The notes beneath the pieces were generated by a model. It was not told the DNA's origin and made no database searches. It saw nothing but the letters and a program-made list of their open reading frames with translations. From positions 496,001-560,000 of the forward strand of contig NZ_JAAIKD010000002.1 in assembly GCF_010820555.1 (NCBI RefSeq): a stretch of DNA of 64,000 nt. The letters run 5' to 3'. Shown here one piece after another: positions 25,839-35,233 of this stretch (position 1 is the first letter of the stretch; each line of letters begins with the position of its first letter). The translations under genes were made by a program, and so were the position numbers. The DNA is from Psychroflexus aurantiacus. Lineage in GTDB: Bacteria > Bacteroidota > Bacteroidia > Flavobacteriales > Flavobacteriaceae.

Positions 25839-26870
25839 ATGCAAAATGATATTCTTATCAACATCATCCCTCAATCGCTTAAAAATTCTAAACTTTATGA
25901 TGTTGTTGTAACGGATTTAAACGGCAATTATATTTTTGTGAATACTTCGTTTCAAACCCGGTTTTCATTTATTGCGGATGATTTTATTGGTAAGCATTCC
26001 ACTATAACCATGCACCCGGAGGAACACCTGAAAACTGAAGAAATAGTCATTAAATGTCTTTCCCATCCGCAGCATTGTTTCCCTGTTGAACTCAGAAAAC
26101 CCATTGAAAATGAAAAAGGATACAACTGGACGCAGTGGGAGTTTTCAGCTATGCTGAACGAAAATCAACAGCCTGTCGGTATTCTATGCGTTGGTTTCGA
26201 TATTACCGGACCCGGGCATAATAATCTGAAACTTAAGGAATTTCAAACGAAGCTGACCAAAACCATAGAGTCTATTCCTCACCCCATGCTTATTTTGGAT
26301 GCAGAACGGAACATCAATTTTATAAATACCGAATTTGAGGCGGTCTTTGGATATTCAATTAGTGAGATCGTCGGTAAAAAATTAGATATGTTGTTCCCCA
26401 AAGCTCTTGAAGAAAAATATAAAAGACTAATCGATACTTACATCACCGAAAATCCTAAAAAATTAAGGGTGAATCACTTTCGTAATTTTCAAAACAAAAA
26501 CAAAGAAAATATAACGGTAGGGGTTAGTTTAAACAGTTTTGTGGACGATGATAAGCTGAATATCATTATGATCATTGAAGATTTGACAATGGCTAAACTA
26601 AATCAGGACATCATTATCAATCAAAACAATGCATTTAGGCACATCGCCTGGAAACATTCGCATGAGTTGAGAAAACCGGTAGCTAATATTTTAGGGCTTT
26701 CCAACCTGCTGGACCTTAAAAATATTGAAAGCGATACCAATTATAAAACCATTTCTTACTTAAAAGAGGCGGCCAGCGAACTTGATCTTATCACTCAGAG
26801 CATCGTGAAAGAAGCCAGTGAAAATGAACACGAGGTTAAATTCGAAAAAAACAAACGAAATTTGTTTTAA
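25839..26870 (+). CDS. PAS-PAS-HisKA protein lacking a kinase ATPase domain (copy 1)
   Basis: A 343-residue soluble signalling protein. The first PAS domain spans about 14-123 (LYDVVVTDLNGNYIFVN to GFDIT) and the second about 138-250 (ESIPHPMLILDAE to IIEDLT). A HisKA-like segment follows at 265-330. H275 in KHSHELRKPVANILGL is the expected phospho-acceptor. The protein ends at KRNLF with no HATPase_c domain, so it cannot autophosphorylate by itself. No membrane segment is present. A paralogue about three quarters identical by eye follows immediately downstream under its own promoter. Its kinase and receiver partners are unknown. Confidence 0.85.
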   Translation: MQNDILINIIPQSLKNSKLYDVVVTDLNGNYIFVNTSFQTRFSFIADDFIGKHSTITMHPEEHLKTEEIVIKCLSHPQHCFPVELRKPIENEKGYNWTQWEFSAMLNENQQPVGILCVGFDITGPGHNNLKLKEFQTKLTKTIESIPHPMLILDAERNINFINTEFEAVFGYSISEIVGKKLDMLFPKALEEKYKRLIDTYITENPKKLRVNHFRNFQNKNKENITVGVSLNSFVDDDKLNIIMIIEDLTMAKLNQDIIINQNNAFRHIAWKHSHELRKPVANILGLSNLLDLKNIESDTNYKTISYLKEAASELDLITQSIVKEASENEHEVKFEKNKRNLF

Positions 26871-27180
26871 ATCGAATAGGTTTGATCGTACACATGAAAA
26901 CGTATAAGGTTTAGTCTTTATTCAGTTTTGCAAGCGTTTTTAAGCTATGGAGCTTTTTACATCAAATTTAATGGAATTAATATTTGATTCATTTAAAGAA
27001 ACTTTTTAAAGACATATTCAGCTAAAATTTTTTTATTTCTGAAATTTAGTACTCTCTATTTCAGAGCTTGATTCTGTTGCTTTTCTGAGCAAGAAACAGG
27101 CTGTTTTAATTCTAAATATTCCTTTTGTTTTTTTGATTAAACATTCTTATACTACAATAAGTATTTCTTACACATTTAAT
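26871..27180. other. AT-rich spacer between the two PAS-HisKA paralogues
   Basis: About 310 bp without a credible gene. It contains a weak 5-bp hairpin with a T run (26942-26959) that may end the first transcript, and otherwise only AT-rich sequence up to the promoter of the second copy. Confidence 0.6.
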
Positions 27181-27208
27181 TTGATTTCGTTTTTATTTTT
27201 TAAGTTTG
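27181..27208 (+). promoter_or_regulatory. Promoter of the second PAS-HisKA gene (TTG, 17 nt, TAAGTTTG)
   Basis: TTG at 27181-27183 and TAAGTTTG at 27201-27208 are separated by 17 nt. The element lies downstream of an in-frame TTG at 27133, so a longer protein starting there would not be made from this promoter. Confidence 0.7.
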
Positions 27209-27246
27209 CCTCACTTTTGGTGAGCGATCACTTTAAATGGATGTCA

Positions 27247-28275
27247 ATGCAAAATGGATTTCTCACCGATACCATACCACAATCTCTTAAAAATTCTAAA
27301 CTTTATGATGTTGTAGTAATAGATTTAGCCGGCAATTATATTTTTGTAAATGAGACGTTTAAAAATCGTTTTTCATTTATTACAGATGATTTTATCGGAA
27401 AACATTCTTTCATTACCACCCATCCTGATGAGTACCATAAAATTGAGGACATCGTCTTAAAGTGTCTTTCCCATCCTCAGCATTGTTTTCCAGTTGAAAT
27501 CAGAAAACATATTGAAAATGAAGAAGGATATAACTGGACGCAATGGGAGTTTTCAGCTTTGCTGGATAAAAATCAACAACCTGCCGGTATTTTATGCGTT
27601 GGCTTCGATATTACCAGACCAGAGCATAATAATATGAAACTTAAAGAATTTAAAACACAGCTAACCAAAACGATTGAGTCTATTCCTCACCCTTTGCTTA
27701 TTTTGGATGATAAACAAACCATTAGTTATGCCAATGCTGAGTTTGAGCTTGTCTTTGGTTTTTCAGTAAATGACATTTTAGGTGAAAAATTAGATCTCCT
27801 CTTTCCTGAAAAATACAAATTACAGTATTCAAAACTTTTCGATAATTACATCAATGATGAACCTAAAAAATTAAGACTAAATAACTACCGGAATTTTAGA
27901 ACCCATAACAATGAAACCCTAACCGTGGGTATTAGTTTAAATAGTTTTAAGGATGATGATAAGCTGAATATCATTATGATCATTGAAGACTTGACCCTAG
28001 CCAAGCAAAACCAAGATATCATTATCAATCAAAACAATGCTTTTAGGGAAATCGCCTGGAAACATTCTCATGAGTTGAGAAAACCGGTCGCTAATATTTT
28101 AGGCCTTTCTAACTTATTGGAACTTGAAAATATTCAGAGCGAAACCAATTATAAAACCATTTCTTATTTAAAAGATGCTGCCAACGATCTTGACCTTATC
28201 ACACAGAGTATTGTTAAGGAAGCCAGTGAAAATGAGCATATAAAATTCAAAAAACACAAGCGAAATTTGTTTTAA
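27247..28275 (+). CDS. PAS-PAS-HisKA protein lacking a kinase ATPase domain (copy 2)
   Basis: A 342-residue paralogue of the preceding gene, aligned over its whole length with the same domains and the same KRNLF ending. The phospho-acceptor block KHSHELRKPVANILGL and the DDDKLNIIMIIEDLT stretch are unchanged, while the sensory PAS surfaces differ (for example the segment after ESIPHPLLILDD). ATG 27247 (MQNGF) corresponds to the start of copy 1; ATG 27241 two codons earlier is equally possible. A longer open frame back to 27133 is excluded by the promoter. Both copies lack the ATPase domain, so the loss predates or accompanied the duplication. Confidence 0.83.
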   Translation: MQNGFLTDTIPQSLKNSKLYDVVVIDLAGNYIFVNETFKNRFSFITDDFIGKHSFITTHPDEYHKIEDIVLKCLSHPQHCFPVEIRKHIENEEGYNWTQWEFSALLDKNQQPAGILCVGFDITRPEHNNMKLKEFKTQLTKTIESIPHPLLILDDKQTISYANAEFELVFGFSVNDILGEKLDLLFPEKYKLQYSKLFDNYINDEPKKLRLNNYRNFRTHNNETLTVGISLNSFKDDDKLNIIMIIEDLTLAKQNQDIIINQNNAFREIAWKHSHELRKPVANILGLSNLLELENIQSETNYKTISYLKDAANDLDLITQSIVKEASENEHIKFKKHKRNLF

Positions 28276-28315
28276 TGTGGGTCATTTTAATCTGAAGCAG
28301 ACTTAAGTCAAATGC

Positions 28316-28362
28316 AAAACAAAAAAAGCTATCTGCCTCAGGCGGATAGCTTTTTTTGTTTT
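28316..28362. terminator. Bidirectional terminator, 22-bp stem
   Basis: Bases 28316-28337 pair with 28341-28362 with a three-base loop and one G-T pair, flanked by A and T runs on either side. It separates the convergent PAS-HisKA and dehydrogenase genes. Confidence 0.9.
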
Positions 28363-28373
28363 ACTGACGATTC

Positions 28374-30785
28374 TTACATCAGTTCAGGATAATGCTCTGG
28401 TTTAAATTCTCGCAAAATACTATAGACTTTTTCAAAAACGTCTTCAGCAGAAGGTTTTGAAAAATAATCACCATCCGTACCATAGGCCGGACGATGCGCC
28501 TTAGCCGTGAGGGTTTGCGGCTTGCTGTCTAAGACTTCATAGGCATTCTGTTCTTCCAGTATCTTTTGTAAGATATAGGCCGAAGCGCCGCCGGGAACGT
28601 CTTCATCTATAACCAGTAATCGGTTTGTTTTCTCAACGCTTTTTACAATATCGTGGCTTATGTCAAAAGGTAACAGAGACTGACAATCTATGATTTCCAC
28701 ATCGATATCGACTTCCTGCAAATCCTTGGCCGCCTGCTCAATAATTCTTAAGGTGGATCCATAAGAAACGATGGTCAAGTCTTTCCCTTCCCGAATGGTT
28801 TCTACTTTCCCGACCGGAGTTTTGAATTCGCCCAGGTTATTCGGTTTCTTTTCCTTAAGTCTGTAACCGTTCAGGCATTCCACAATGAGGGCTGGTTCAT
28901 CGCTTTCCAGCATGGTATTGTAAAATCCTGCAGCTTTGGTCATGTTTCTTGGAACCAGAACATTCACTCCGCGTATCAAATTCAGGATTCCACCCATAGG
29001 TGAGCCAGAATGCCAGATGCCTTCAAGTCTGTGACCCCGTGTTCTGATGATAAGCGGCGATTTTTGTTTTCCCTTGGTTCTGTAGGCCGTGGTAGCCAGA
29101 TCATCACTCATAATCTGTAAGGCGTAAAGCACATAATCCAGATACTGTATCTCCGCTATAGGACGTAGTCCCCGTAAGGACATACCGATACCCTGACCTA
29201 AAATGGTAGCTTCCCGTATTCCGGTATCCGCCACTCTTAATTTTCCGTATTTTTCCTGAAGACCCTCAAGTCCCTGGTTAACATCTCCAATCTCTCCGGC
29301 GTCTTCTCCAAAGATTAAAGTTTCCGGTCGGGTCTCAAATATTTTGTCAAAATTATCTCTCAGGATAACCCTGGCATCTACCTGTTCAGCATCCTCCGCA
29401 TAGCTAGGTTCCAAAGCCTCAATATTGGTAGCCTTCCCTTCATATTCACTCCACAGGTGACTGCTGTAATCGGGCTGGGTCCTGGCTTTAAAGGCTTTGA
29501 TCCACTGAATCAGATTTTCCTTAGCTTCAGACTGCTCTCCTCTTACATAACGTAAAGCACGTCTGGCGGTCGCCAGAATAACCGATTTTAAGGGTTCATC
29601 ATTGTCTTTGAGTTCTTTGACCAAAGCGGTGATGAAATTCTTGTTCTCAGAAGAATTTGCCAAATCGGTAAGTAATTGTATGACGGTTTTGTTTTCCGTT
29701 TTTGCCGTTTTTCCAAAAGCAGTCCAAGCCGCTTTTTTACCGTCTCTGACTTCTTTCTTGATGCTTTTTTCGAGCTCAGCCAGTTCCTCTTCGGTAGAAA
29801 ATCCGTTGGAGATCATCCATTCCCGCATTTTTACATTGCAGTCGTGTTCTCTTTCCCACTGCAGTCGGTCTTCCGATTTATAACGTTCGTGTGATCCTGA
29901 GGTAGAATGACCCTGAGGCTGAGTTACTTCAACCACATGTATTAAAACCGGAACATGCTGCTCTCGAGCAATTTGTTCTGCCTTTTCGTAAGTTTCAATT
30001 AAGGCAGGATAATCCCAGGCTTTAACAACTAATATTTCATAGCCGTTGGTATCGTTTTCTTTCTGAAAGCCTTTGAGGATTTCAGAAATGTTTTCTTTGG
30101 TAGTTTGGTGTCTGGCATGAACGGATATGCCATAGTCATCGTCCCAGACGTTGATAACCATAGGGACCTGAAGAACGCCTGCAGCATTGAAGGTTTCCCA
30201 GAAATGCCCTTCACTAGTACTTGCATTTCCAATGGTTCCCCAGGCAATTTCATTTCCGTGGTTAGAAAATTTTTCAGTATCGATGCCCTCTACATGTCTG
30301 TAAATTTTGGAAGCCTGCGCAAGACCCAGCAAACGCGGCATCTGACCTGCAGTAGGAGAAATGTCTGCACTTGAGTTTTTTTGTTCAGTTAAATTCTTCC
30401 AGCTCCCGTCTTCATTCAAACTGTGCGTCATAAAATGACCACCCATCTGGCGTCCACCCGACATAGGCTCATCTTCCAAATTGGTGTTGGCGTAGAGTCC
30501 GGCAAAAAATTGCTCAATCGTCAGCTCCCCAATGGCCATCATAAAGGTTTGATCTCTATAATAACCGGAACGGAAATCCCCATTCTTGAAGGACTTCGCC
30601 CAGGCCAATTGAGGCACTTCCTTACCGTCTCCAAAAATTCCAAATTTAGCTTTACCGGTCAAGACTTCACGTCTTCCAAGCAAACTGCATTCTCTGCTGG
30701 TTACGGCTATTTTATAATCGTCTAGAACTTGTGTTTTGAACTCGTCAAAAGAAAGATTTTCTTTTTTTTGAAGTTTATCTTGCAT
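28374..30785 (-). CDS. 2-oxoacid dehydrogenase E1, fused alpha and beta subunits
   Basis: An 803-residue thiamine-diphosphate enzyme in which the E1 alpha and beta chains of a branched-chain (2-oxoisovalerate)-type dehydrogenase are fused. The alpha half (to about 400) has YYRDQT at 75-80, GGRQMGGHF and the SEGHFWETFN segment. The beta half (from about 460) has FGEDAG, GIGMSLRGLRPIAEIQYLDY and a C-terminal transketolase domain with DEDVPGGASAYI. The TPP/Mg motif GDG-NN reads GNA (186-188) and DD (215-216). No E2 or E3 gene is adjacent. Substrate choice is inference from homologues. Confidence 0.88.
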   Translation of the reverse strand: MQDKLQKKENLSFDEFKTQVLDDYKIAVTSRECSLLGRREVLTGKAKFGIFGDGKEVPQLAWAKSFKNGDFRSGYYRDQTFMMAIGELTIEQFFAGLYANTNLEDEPMSGGRQMGGHFMTHSLNEDGSWKNLTEQKNSSADISPTAGQMPRLLGLAQASKIYRHVEGIDTEKFSNHGNEIAWGTIGNASTSEGHFWETFNAAGVLQVPMVINVWDDDYGISVHARHQTTKENISEILKGFQKENDTNGYEILVVKAWDYPALIETYEKAEQIAREQHVPVLIHVVEVTQPQGHSTSGSHERYKSEDRLQWEREHDCNVKMREWMISNGFSTEEELAELEKSIKKEVRDGKKAAWTAFGKTAKTENKTVIQLLTDLANSSENKNFITALVKELKDNDEPLKSVILATARRALRYVRGEQSEAKENLIQWIKAFKARTQPDYSSHLWSEYEGKATNIEALEPSYAEDAEQVDARVILRDNFDKIFETRPETLIFGEDAGEIGDVNQGLEGLQEKYGKLRVADTGIREATILGQGIGMSLRGLRPIAEIQYLDYVLYALQIMSDDLATTAYRTKGKQKSPLIIRTRGHRLEGIWHSGSPMGGILNLIRGVNVLVPRNMTKAAGFYNTMLESDEPALIVECLNGYRLKEKKPNNLGEFKTPVGKVETIREGKDLTIVSYGSTLRIIEQAAKDLQEVDIDVEIIDCQSLLPFDISHDIVKSVEKTNRLLVIDEDVPGGASAYILQKILEEQNAYEVLDSKPQTLTAKAHRPAYGTDGDYFSKPSAEDVFEKVYSILREFKPEHYPELM

Positions 30786-30993
30786 TTTATCAATTTTGTG
30801 ACTCTTGCGAAGATACTAAATTTTGATGAGAAATTTTGCCTGTAATTAAAGCTGAAATGAATTATTCGTAATGAAATTAGGATTTATTTAATTTTCATGA
30901 ATATATGTCAGTTTAAATCAAATTAAATTGATAATATTTCAAGGATAGAGCTTTAAAACCTATCAAATTCACCTGATCGACTTCAGTTAAATT

Positions 30994-33900
30994 TTAGCCA
31001 ACCACCTGTAGACTGCTGTAGCCCTGAGCGTTTCGGTCCAAGACGATCTGCGTTTGAATGCGTTCTTTCAGGCTGCTGACATGACTGATGATGCCAATAG
31101 TTTTATTGCTTTCCGCCTGCAGGCGTTCCAGGGTGTCTAAAGTAACATCGAGCGTCTCCGGATCCAGAGTTCCAAAGCCCTCATCGATAAACAAACTGTT
31201 GATTTCGACATTCCTGGACGCTAAATCGGACAATCCAAGGGCCAGAGCCAGGCTCATCAGGAAGGTTTCACCTCCAGAGAGGGTTTTTACCGAACGCCGC
31301 ATGCCGCCCATATGATGATCGATAATGTAGAGCTGGTCTTTATCCTCATTCGGGAGATAGCGGTCCAGTTCATAGCGGGAATTCAAATGCTTTAAACGTT
31401 TGTTTCCCAGGTATATCAGGCGCTGCAAGCTTAAATCCTGGGCGAATTTATTGAATTTATGTCCTTCAGCATCTCCGATGAGACTGTTCAATATCTCCCA
31501 GGTTTTATTCGCTTTCTGCTCCCGGACAATGCTGTCCTCAATGCTTTTAAGCCGGTCAATTCGGTCGCTGTTGTTTTTTAACTGCCTGTTGACTTCTTCA
31601 AGTTCAGTTCTGACCTTTTTCAAGTCATCCTTTAGCCTGTTCAAGGCAAGTTCAGCTTCATTTTTATCGGTGAAGCATTCAAATCTCAAGTTTTTAATCT
31701 GCGTTTTTAAACCTTTTATTTTTTCCTTCTGAATTTGTAAGCGTTCGCTTAATTCGTTGAGCCGCTGGCTTAAGGCCTGGTAGTCTGCCGCTTTCATTCG
31801 AGATGAATTGGCTTCCGAAATGCTTAAAAATGCACTGGCTTTTATTTTAGGCTCTAAGCTTGCCTGAAGTTTTAGCAGCTTATTCTCAACAGAGCTTAGG
31901 CTGTTTTTCTCTTTGTCCAAAGACTCCTGAGTTGATGCCAGGTTTGACTTCAGCCTGATCCAGTCTGATGTCATCTTAGAAACTAGTTCCTCCAGATTTT
32001 CACCCGCATATAAATCCTCCATTTCAGCTTTAAGCCGGCTTCCTTCTTTCCCGATTTCGTCGAGTTCTTTTAAGGTGGATACAGAAATTTTCAGGGCTTT
32101 GGCTTCCAGTTGAAGTGTTTTCAATTCCTCAAGATTTTCAATCTGTTGTTCAGTGATAGTTTCCAGGGCCTGAAGTGATTTGTTCTTTGCCTCAGATAAA
32201 ACGCTCTGGTAGTTTTTTGTGAAAGCCTCTTTTTTGTTTTGAAGATTGGTTTGAATTAGCCTCAGCTCTTCCTTAATCTCAGAAGCGCGTTTGGATGTTG
32301 TAACCTGCTCAGCTTTCAATTTTGCCAGTTCATGGGAAATCAACTGAAGTTTTTGCTTTTGATGCTGAAGCTTTTTATCCAGTTCTGAATCTATGCCAGG
32401 CGCATGTTCGGCAAAAGGATGCTGTTCAGACCCACAAACGGGGCAGGCTTCATTTTCAACCAGTTTCTTCCTAAGTTCTTCCACCTCAAGTCTCAGGCTT
32501 TGGTTTTCCTTCTCCGTCTCCAGGTGATTTACTTTTTCTTCTGCTGCTTTCAACGTTGTCTCCTGGGTTGAAATCAATTCCGGAAATTTTGAAAGTTCTT
32601 CCTGCTCCTTTTTGAGCTGAGTGTCTAATTTAAGGGCCTGCTCTTCTAAGTCTTTGATGGATTTATCCTCATGCTTGGCCTCCTTTAATTGGCGTAAAAA
32701 CTGATTTTGAGCTTTGATGCTTTCTTCAAGAGTTTCATCAGCTTTAGTTTCAATATTCAGGGATTTAATCCTCTGTTCAGTAGCTTCCAGTCGGGTCTGA
32801 AGTTTATCCTCAAATTCATTTACCGGCTGCTTCTGAAATTGTAATCCTAAAAGGTCTAACTCTTTATTGAGGGCGTCCATTTTGGACTTATAATCATTGC
32901 GCTTAAGTTTTCTTTCACTGTCAAGGTTTTGATAAGATTTCAAAAAAGCAGTCAGTTCAGGTTCAACCTTAGCTTCTTCAAGATCCTTTTTAAGAAGCTT
33001 TGCGGCTTTACTCTTCAGGGATTCCAGTTCGTTTTGAATCTGAGCTCTTTTCCTGGCAAAGTCTTCGATGGCTTCAGAATGGGCTTCCTTTTTATCGGTT
33101 AGCGTATTGTAACTCAGCAATTCCTCTTCAAAAGCTAAGGTTTTGGCATGCTGTTTCAATCTCTCCCCATTTTTTTCCTGAAACTCTGAGAGTTCTTCAG
33201 TATAAGAATTAAGCCTTTTGGACTCGGTGTCCAGCTCCTGATCCAGTTTTTCTTTAGACTTGAGTTGTTCCAGGTTTTTCTCATACTGCGAGAGAGTCTT
33301 CTGTTGCAAGCTTTCCGTCTCCCCGAGTTGAGCTTTAAGGTGTTCCTTTTCCTGAAGTTCTTTCTCATCCAAAAGTTTTTCTTTGAGATCCTTCAATAAG
33401 GTCTTCTGCTCAGCGATTTTAGCGTCTAAGCTTTTGTACTTTTCAAATACTTTTCTTCCGATTTGTCGGTAAATCGACGTGTTGGTTATTTTTTCCAGTA
33501 GTTCACTTCGCTCTTTTTCATTGGATTGAAGCAGGCTTGCAAATTCACCCTGAGACAACAGCACCGATTTGACGAATTGGTCATAGGATAAACCTATCAG
33601 CCTTTGAATTTCTGTCAGTACCTCTGATTTCTTTTCACTAAAGGAAGTTTCGGTTACGGGATCCCACAAATCCATGTCATATTCCCTTAATTTGTTATTC
33701 CTGTTGGTTGAAATAGACCAGGTAGATATAAAGGTCCCGGCATTGCAGGAAAATTCCACTTTCGCGTAGGCTTCTTTTTGATATTTCGTCAGGATGCTTC
33801 CATCCTGTTCAATCTTGTTTTTGGTAACACTGGATATTCTAGGAGTTCGGGCGTAAAGTGCCAGGCAAATCGCATCGAGCAGACTGCTTTTTCCACTGCC

Positions 33901-34017
33901 GGTCGGGCCGGTAATCGCAAACAAACCGCCAGAATTTAATGGAGATTCATTAAAATTGACTTCATGTTCACCTTTGAGTGAATTGATATTTTTAAAATGC
34001 AGTCGTTCAATTTTCAT
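30994..34017 (-). CDS. sbcC: Exonuclease SbcCD, ATPase subunit C
   Basis: A 1007-residue Rad50-type SMC-like ATPase that works with SbcD to open hairpins and process DNA ends. Walker A is GPTGSGKSS near residue 38. Long coiled coils flank the zinc hook C525-P-V-C528. The C-terminal lobe has the ABC signature TLSGGETFLMSLALALGLSD, Walker B SLFIDEGFGTLDPE and the His switch IGIISHVSSL. Length and order are standard. Its ATG overlaps the sbcD stop by four bases, a translationally coupled pair. Confidence 0.96.
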   Translation of the reverse strand: MKIERLHFKNINSLKGEHEVNFNESPLNSGGLFAITGPTGSGKSSLLDAICLALYARTPRISSVTKNKIEQDGSILTKYQKEAYAKVEFSCNAGTFISTWSISTNRNNKLREYDMDLWDPVTETSFSEKKSEVLTEIQRLIGLSYDQFVKSVLLSQGEFASLLQSNEKERSELLEKITNTSIYRQIGRKVFEKYKSLDAKIAEQKTLLKDLKEKLLDEKELQEKEHLKAQLGETESLQQKTLSQYEKNLEQLKSKEKLDQELDTESKRLNSYTEELSEFQEKNGERLKQHAKTLAFEEELLSYNTLTDKKEAHSEAIEDFARKRAQIQNELESLKSKAAKLLKKDLEEAKVEPELTAFLKSYQNLDSERKLKRNDYKSKMDALNKELDLLGLQFQKQPVNEFEDKLQTRLEATEQRIKSLNIETKADETLEESIKAQNQFLRQLKEAKHEDKSIKDLEEQALKLDTQLKKEQEELSKFPELISTQETTLKAAEEKVNHLETEKENQSLRLEVEELRKKLVENEACPVCGSEQHPFAEHAPGIDSELDKKLQHQKQKLQLISHELAKLKAEQVTTSKRASEIKEELRLIQTNLQNKKEAFTKNYQSVLSEAKNKSLQALETITEQQIENLEELKTLQLEAKALKISVSTLKELDEIGKEGSRLKAEMEDLYAGENLEELVSKMTSDWIRLKSNLASTQESLDKEKNSLSSVENKLLKLQASLEPKIKASAFLSISEANSSRMKAADYQALSQRLNELSERLQIQKEKIKGLKTQIKNLRFECFTDKNEAELALNRLKDDLKKVRTELEEVNRQLKNNSDRIDRLKSIEDSIVREQKANKTWEILNSLIGDAEGHKFNKFAQDLSLQRLIYLGNKRLKHLNSRYELDRYLPNEDKDQLYIIDHHMGGMRRSVKTLSGGETFLMSLALALGLSDLASRNVEINSLFIDEGFGTLDPETLDVTLDTLERLQAESNKTIGIISHVSSLKERIQTQIVLDRNAQGYSSLQVVG

Positions 34018-35225
34018 TCTTCCTTATAATTCAGTTCTTCCAGGATGTCTTCAAAAGCGGAAAAGAGTTCCAGCTTCGTCTCTTTGGTTTCGTCTAAACC
34101 CTCCAGTCTTTTCTGAAAAACCTCTTTCGGTGTAAAATCAGAGACCTGGTTTTCTGCGGATGACACCCCGCGTTCAACGTCAGAGGTATTTTTGAAAGTG
34201 ACTTTGTGCTTGACGATTTCGCAGTTTGTAGTATTAAAGGCTTCAATCACCTGTTCCAGTTCATAGGTTTTGGTAGCCGAAAATTCAGCTTCAATCAGCT
34301 CCACTTCAATTAAAGTCTTTAAGGGATACTCATTTTTAATCAACTCCAGTTTTTCTTTGATCTCTTCCAGATTTCCTTTGATCAAGACCAAATCTCTGAA
34401 TTTTGGAATGGAAACGCTTTCGGGTTCGAAAGAGGTTTCCGTATCCAGGATCAAAATGCGTTTTTCATTTGCGCGTTCACTAAACGACAAGGGGATAGGG
34501 GAGCCGCTATAAAAAATGGGGGTTTCAGCACTTAGTCGCTGCGGCTTGTGGATGTGTCCAAGGGCCATATAATCGTAAGCATTCCCGAAATGGGAGACTT
34601 CCAGGCCAGCCAGATTCCCGATTTGGATATCGCGCTCACTTTCCGATACGCTTGCCCCCGTCGCAAAGAGATGACCCATGCCGATTAAGGGAATATCAGG
34701 ATAGTTGTCTTTGGCAAGTTTAGCCGTTTCCTGAAAGTGAAAGGCGATACTTTCTTTTACGGCCTCCTGCTTATTCTCGTAATTTTCTGCATCAAACTGT
34801 CGCTGAAGGTTTCTGCTTCTCAGGTAAGGAATGGCTGCAACGACCAGTTCAGCCTGGTCTTCAGAAGGAATCGGAATCAGGCAGTCTTCAAACTGCTCCG
34901 GCATCTGACTGATGACATGAATGTCCAGCTCGTTTAAAATGTCTCTCGGAGCATCCAGCACGCTCGGAGAATCGTGATTTCCGCCAGTGATAATGATTTT
35001 AAAATCAAACTTTTTGAGTTTGATGAGGGTTTTATAATACTGACTTCTGGACTCGCTGGAAGGGTTTGAAAAATCGAAAACATCACCGGATATCAAAAGG
35101 ACGTCTACCGGATGTGCTCTTAAATAATCACACAGCCAGTTGATGAAAAGGTCGAAATCATGAGCCAGGTCTGTTTTGTGAAGTCGTTTTCCAATATGCC
35201 AGTCTGCCGTATGTAGTATTTTCAT
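34014..35225 (-). CDS. sbcD: Exonuclease SbcCD, nuclease subunit D
   Basis: A 403-residue Mre11-type metallophosphoesterase. The metal ligands are visible in order: HTADWHIGK (DxH) at the N-terminus, SGDVFD, GGNHDSP, GMGHLFATGA and ALGHIHKPQ. The capping and C-terminal domains follow, and the tail is acidic. The gene starts nine bases after the DUF2490 gene and overlaps sbcC. Transcription from further upstream is therefore likely, although a separate promoter cannot be excluded. Confidence 0.96.
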   Translation of the reverse strand: MKILHTADWHIGKRLHKTDLAHDFDLFINWLCDYLRAHPVDVLLISGDVFDFSNPSSESRSQYYKTLIKLKKFDFKIIITGGNHDSPSVLDAPRDILNELDIHVISQMPEQFEDCLIPIPSEDQAELVVAAIPYLRSRNLQRQFDAENYENKQEAVKESIAFHFQETAKLAKDNYPDIPLIGMGHLFATGASVSESERDIQIGNLAGLEVSHFGNAYDYMALGHIHKPQRLSAETPIFYSGSPIPLSFSERANEKRILILDTETSFEPESVSIPKFRDLVLIKGNLEEIKEKLELIKNEYPLKTLIEVELIEAEFSATKTYELEQVIEAFNTTNCEIVKHKVTFKNTSDVERGVSSAENQVSDFTPKEVFQKRLEGLDETKETKLELFSAFEDILEELNYKEE

Positions 35226-35233
35226 GAAAAATG

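Noticed and set aside
27133-27246. N-terminal extension of the second PAS-HisKA protein from TTG 27133
   Set aside because: A consensus promoter lies at 27181-27208 inside the extension, and the paralogue starts at the MQN corresponding to 27247.
30786-30993. Regulatory or RNA element between the E1 and sbcC genes
   Set aside because: The 208 bp are AT-rich with only a near-match (TATCTTCG) to a -7 element upstream of E1 and no stable hairpin; nothing firm can be called.
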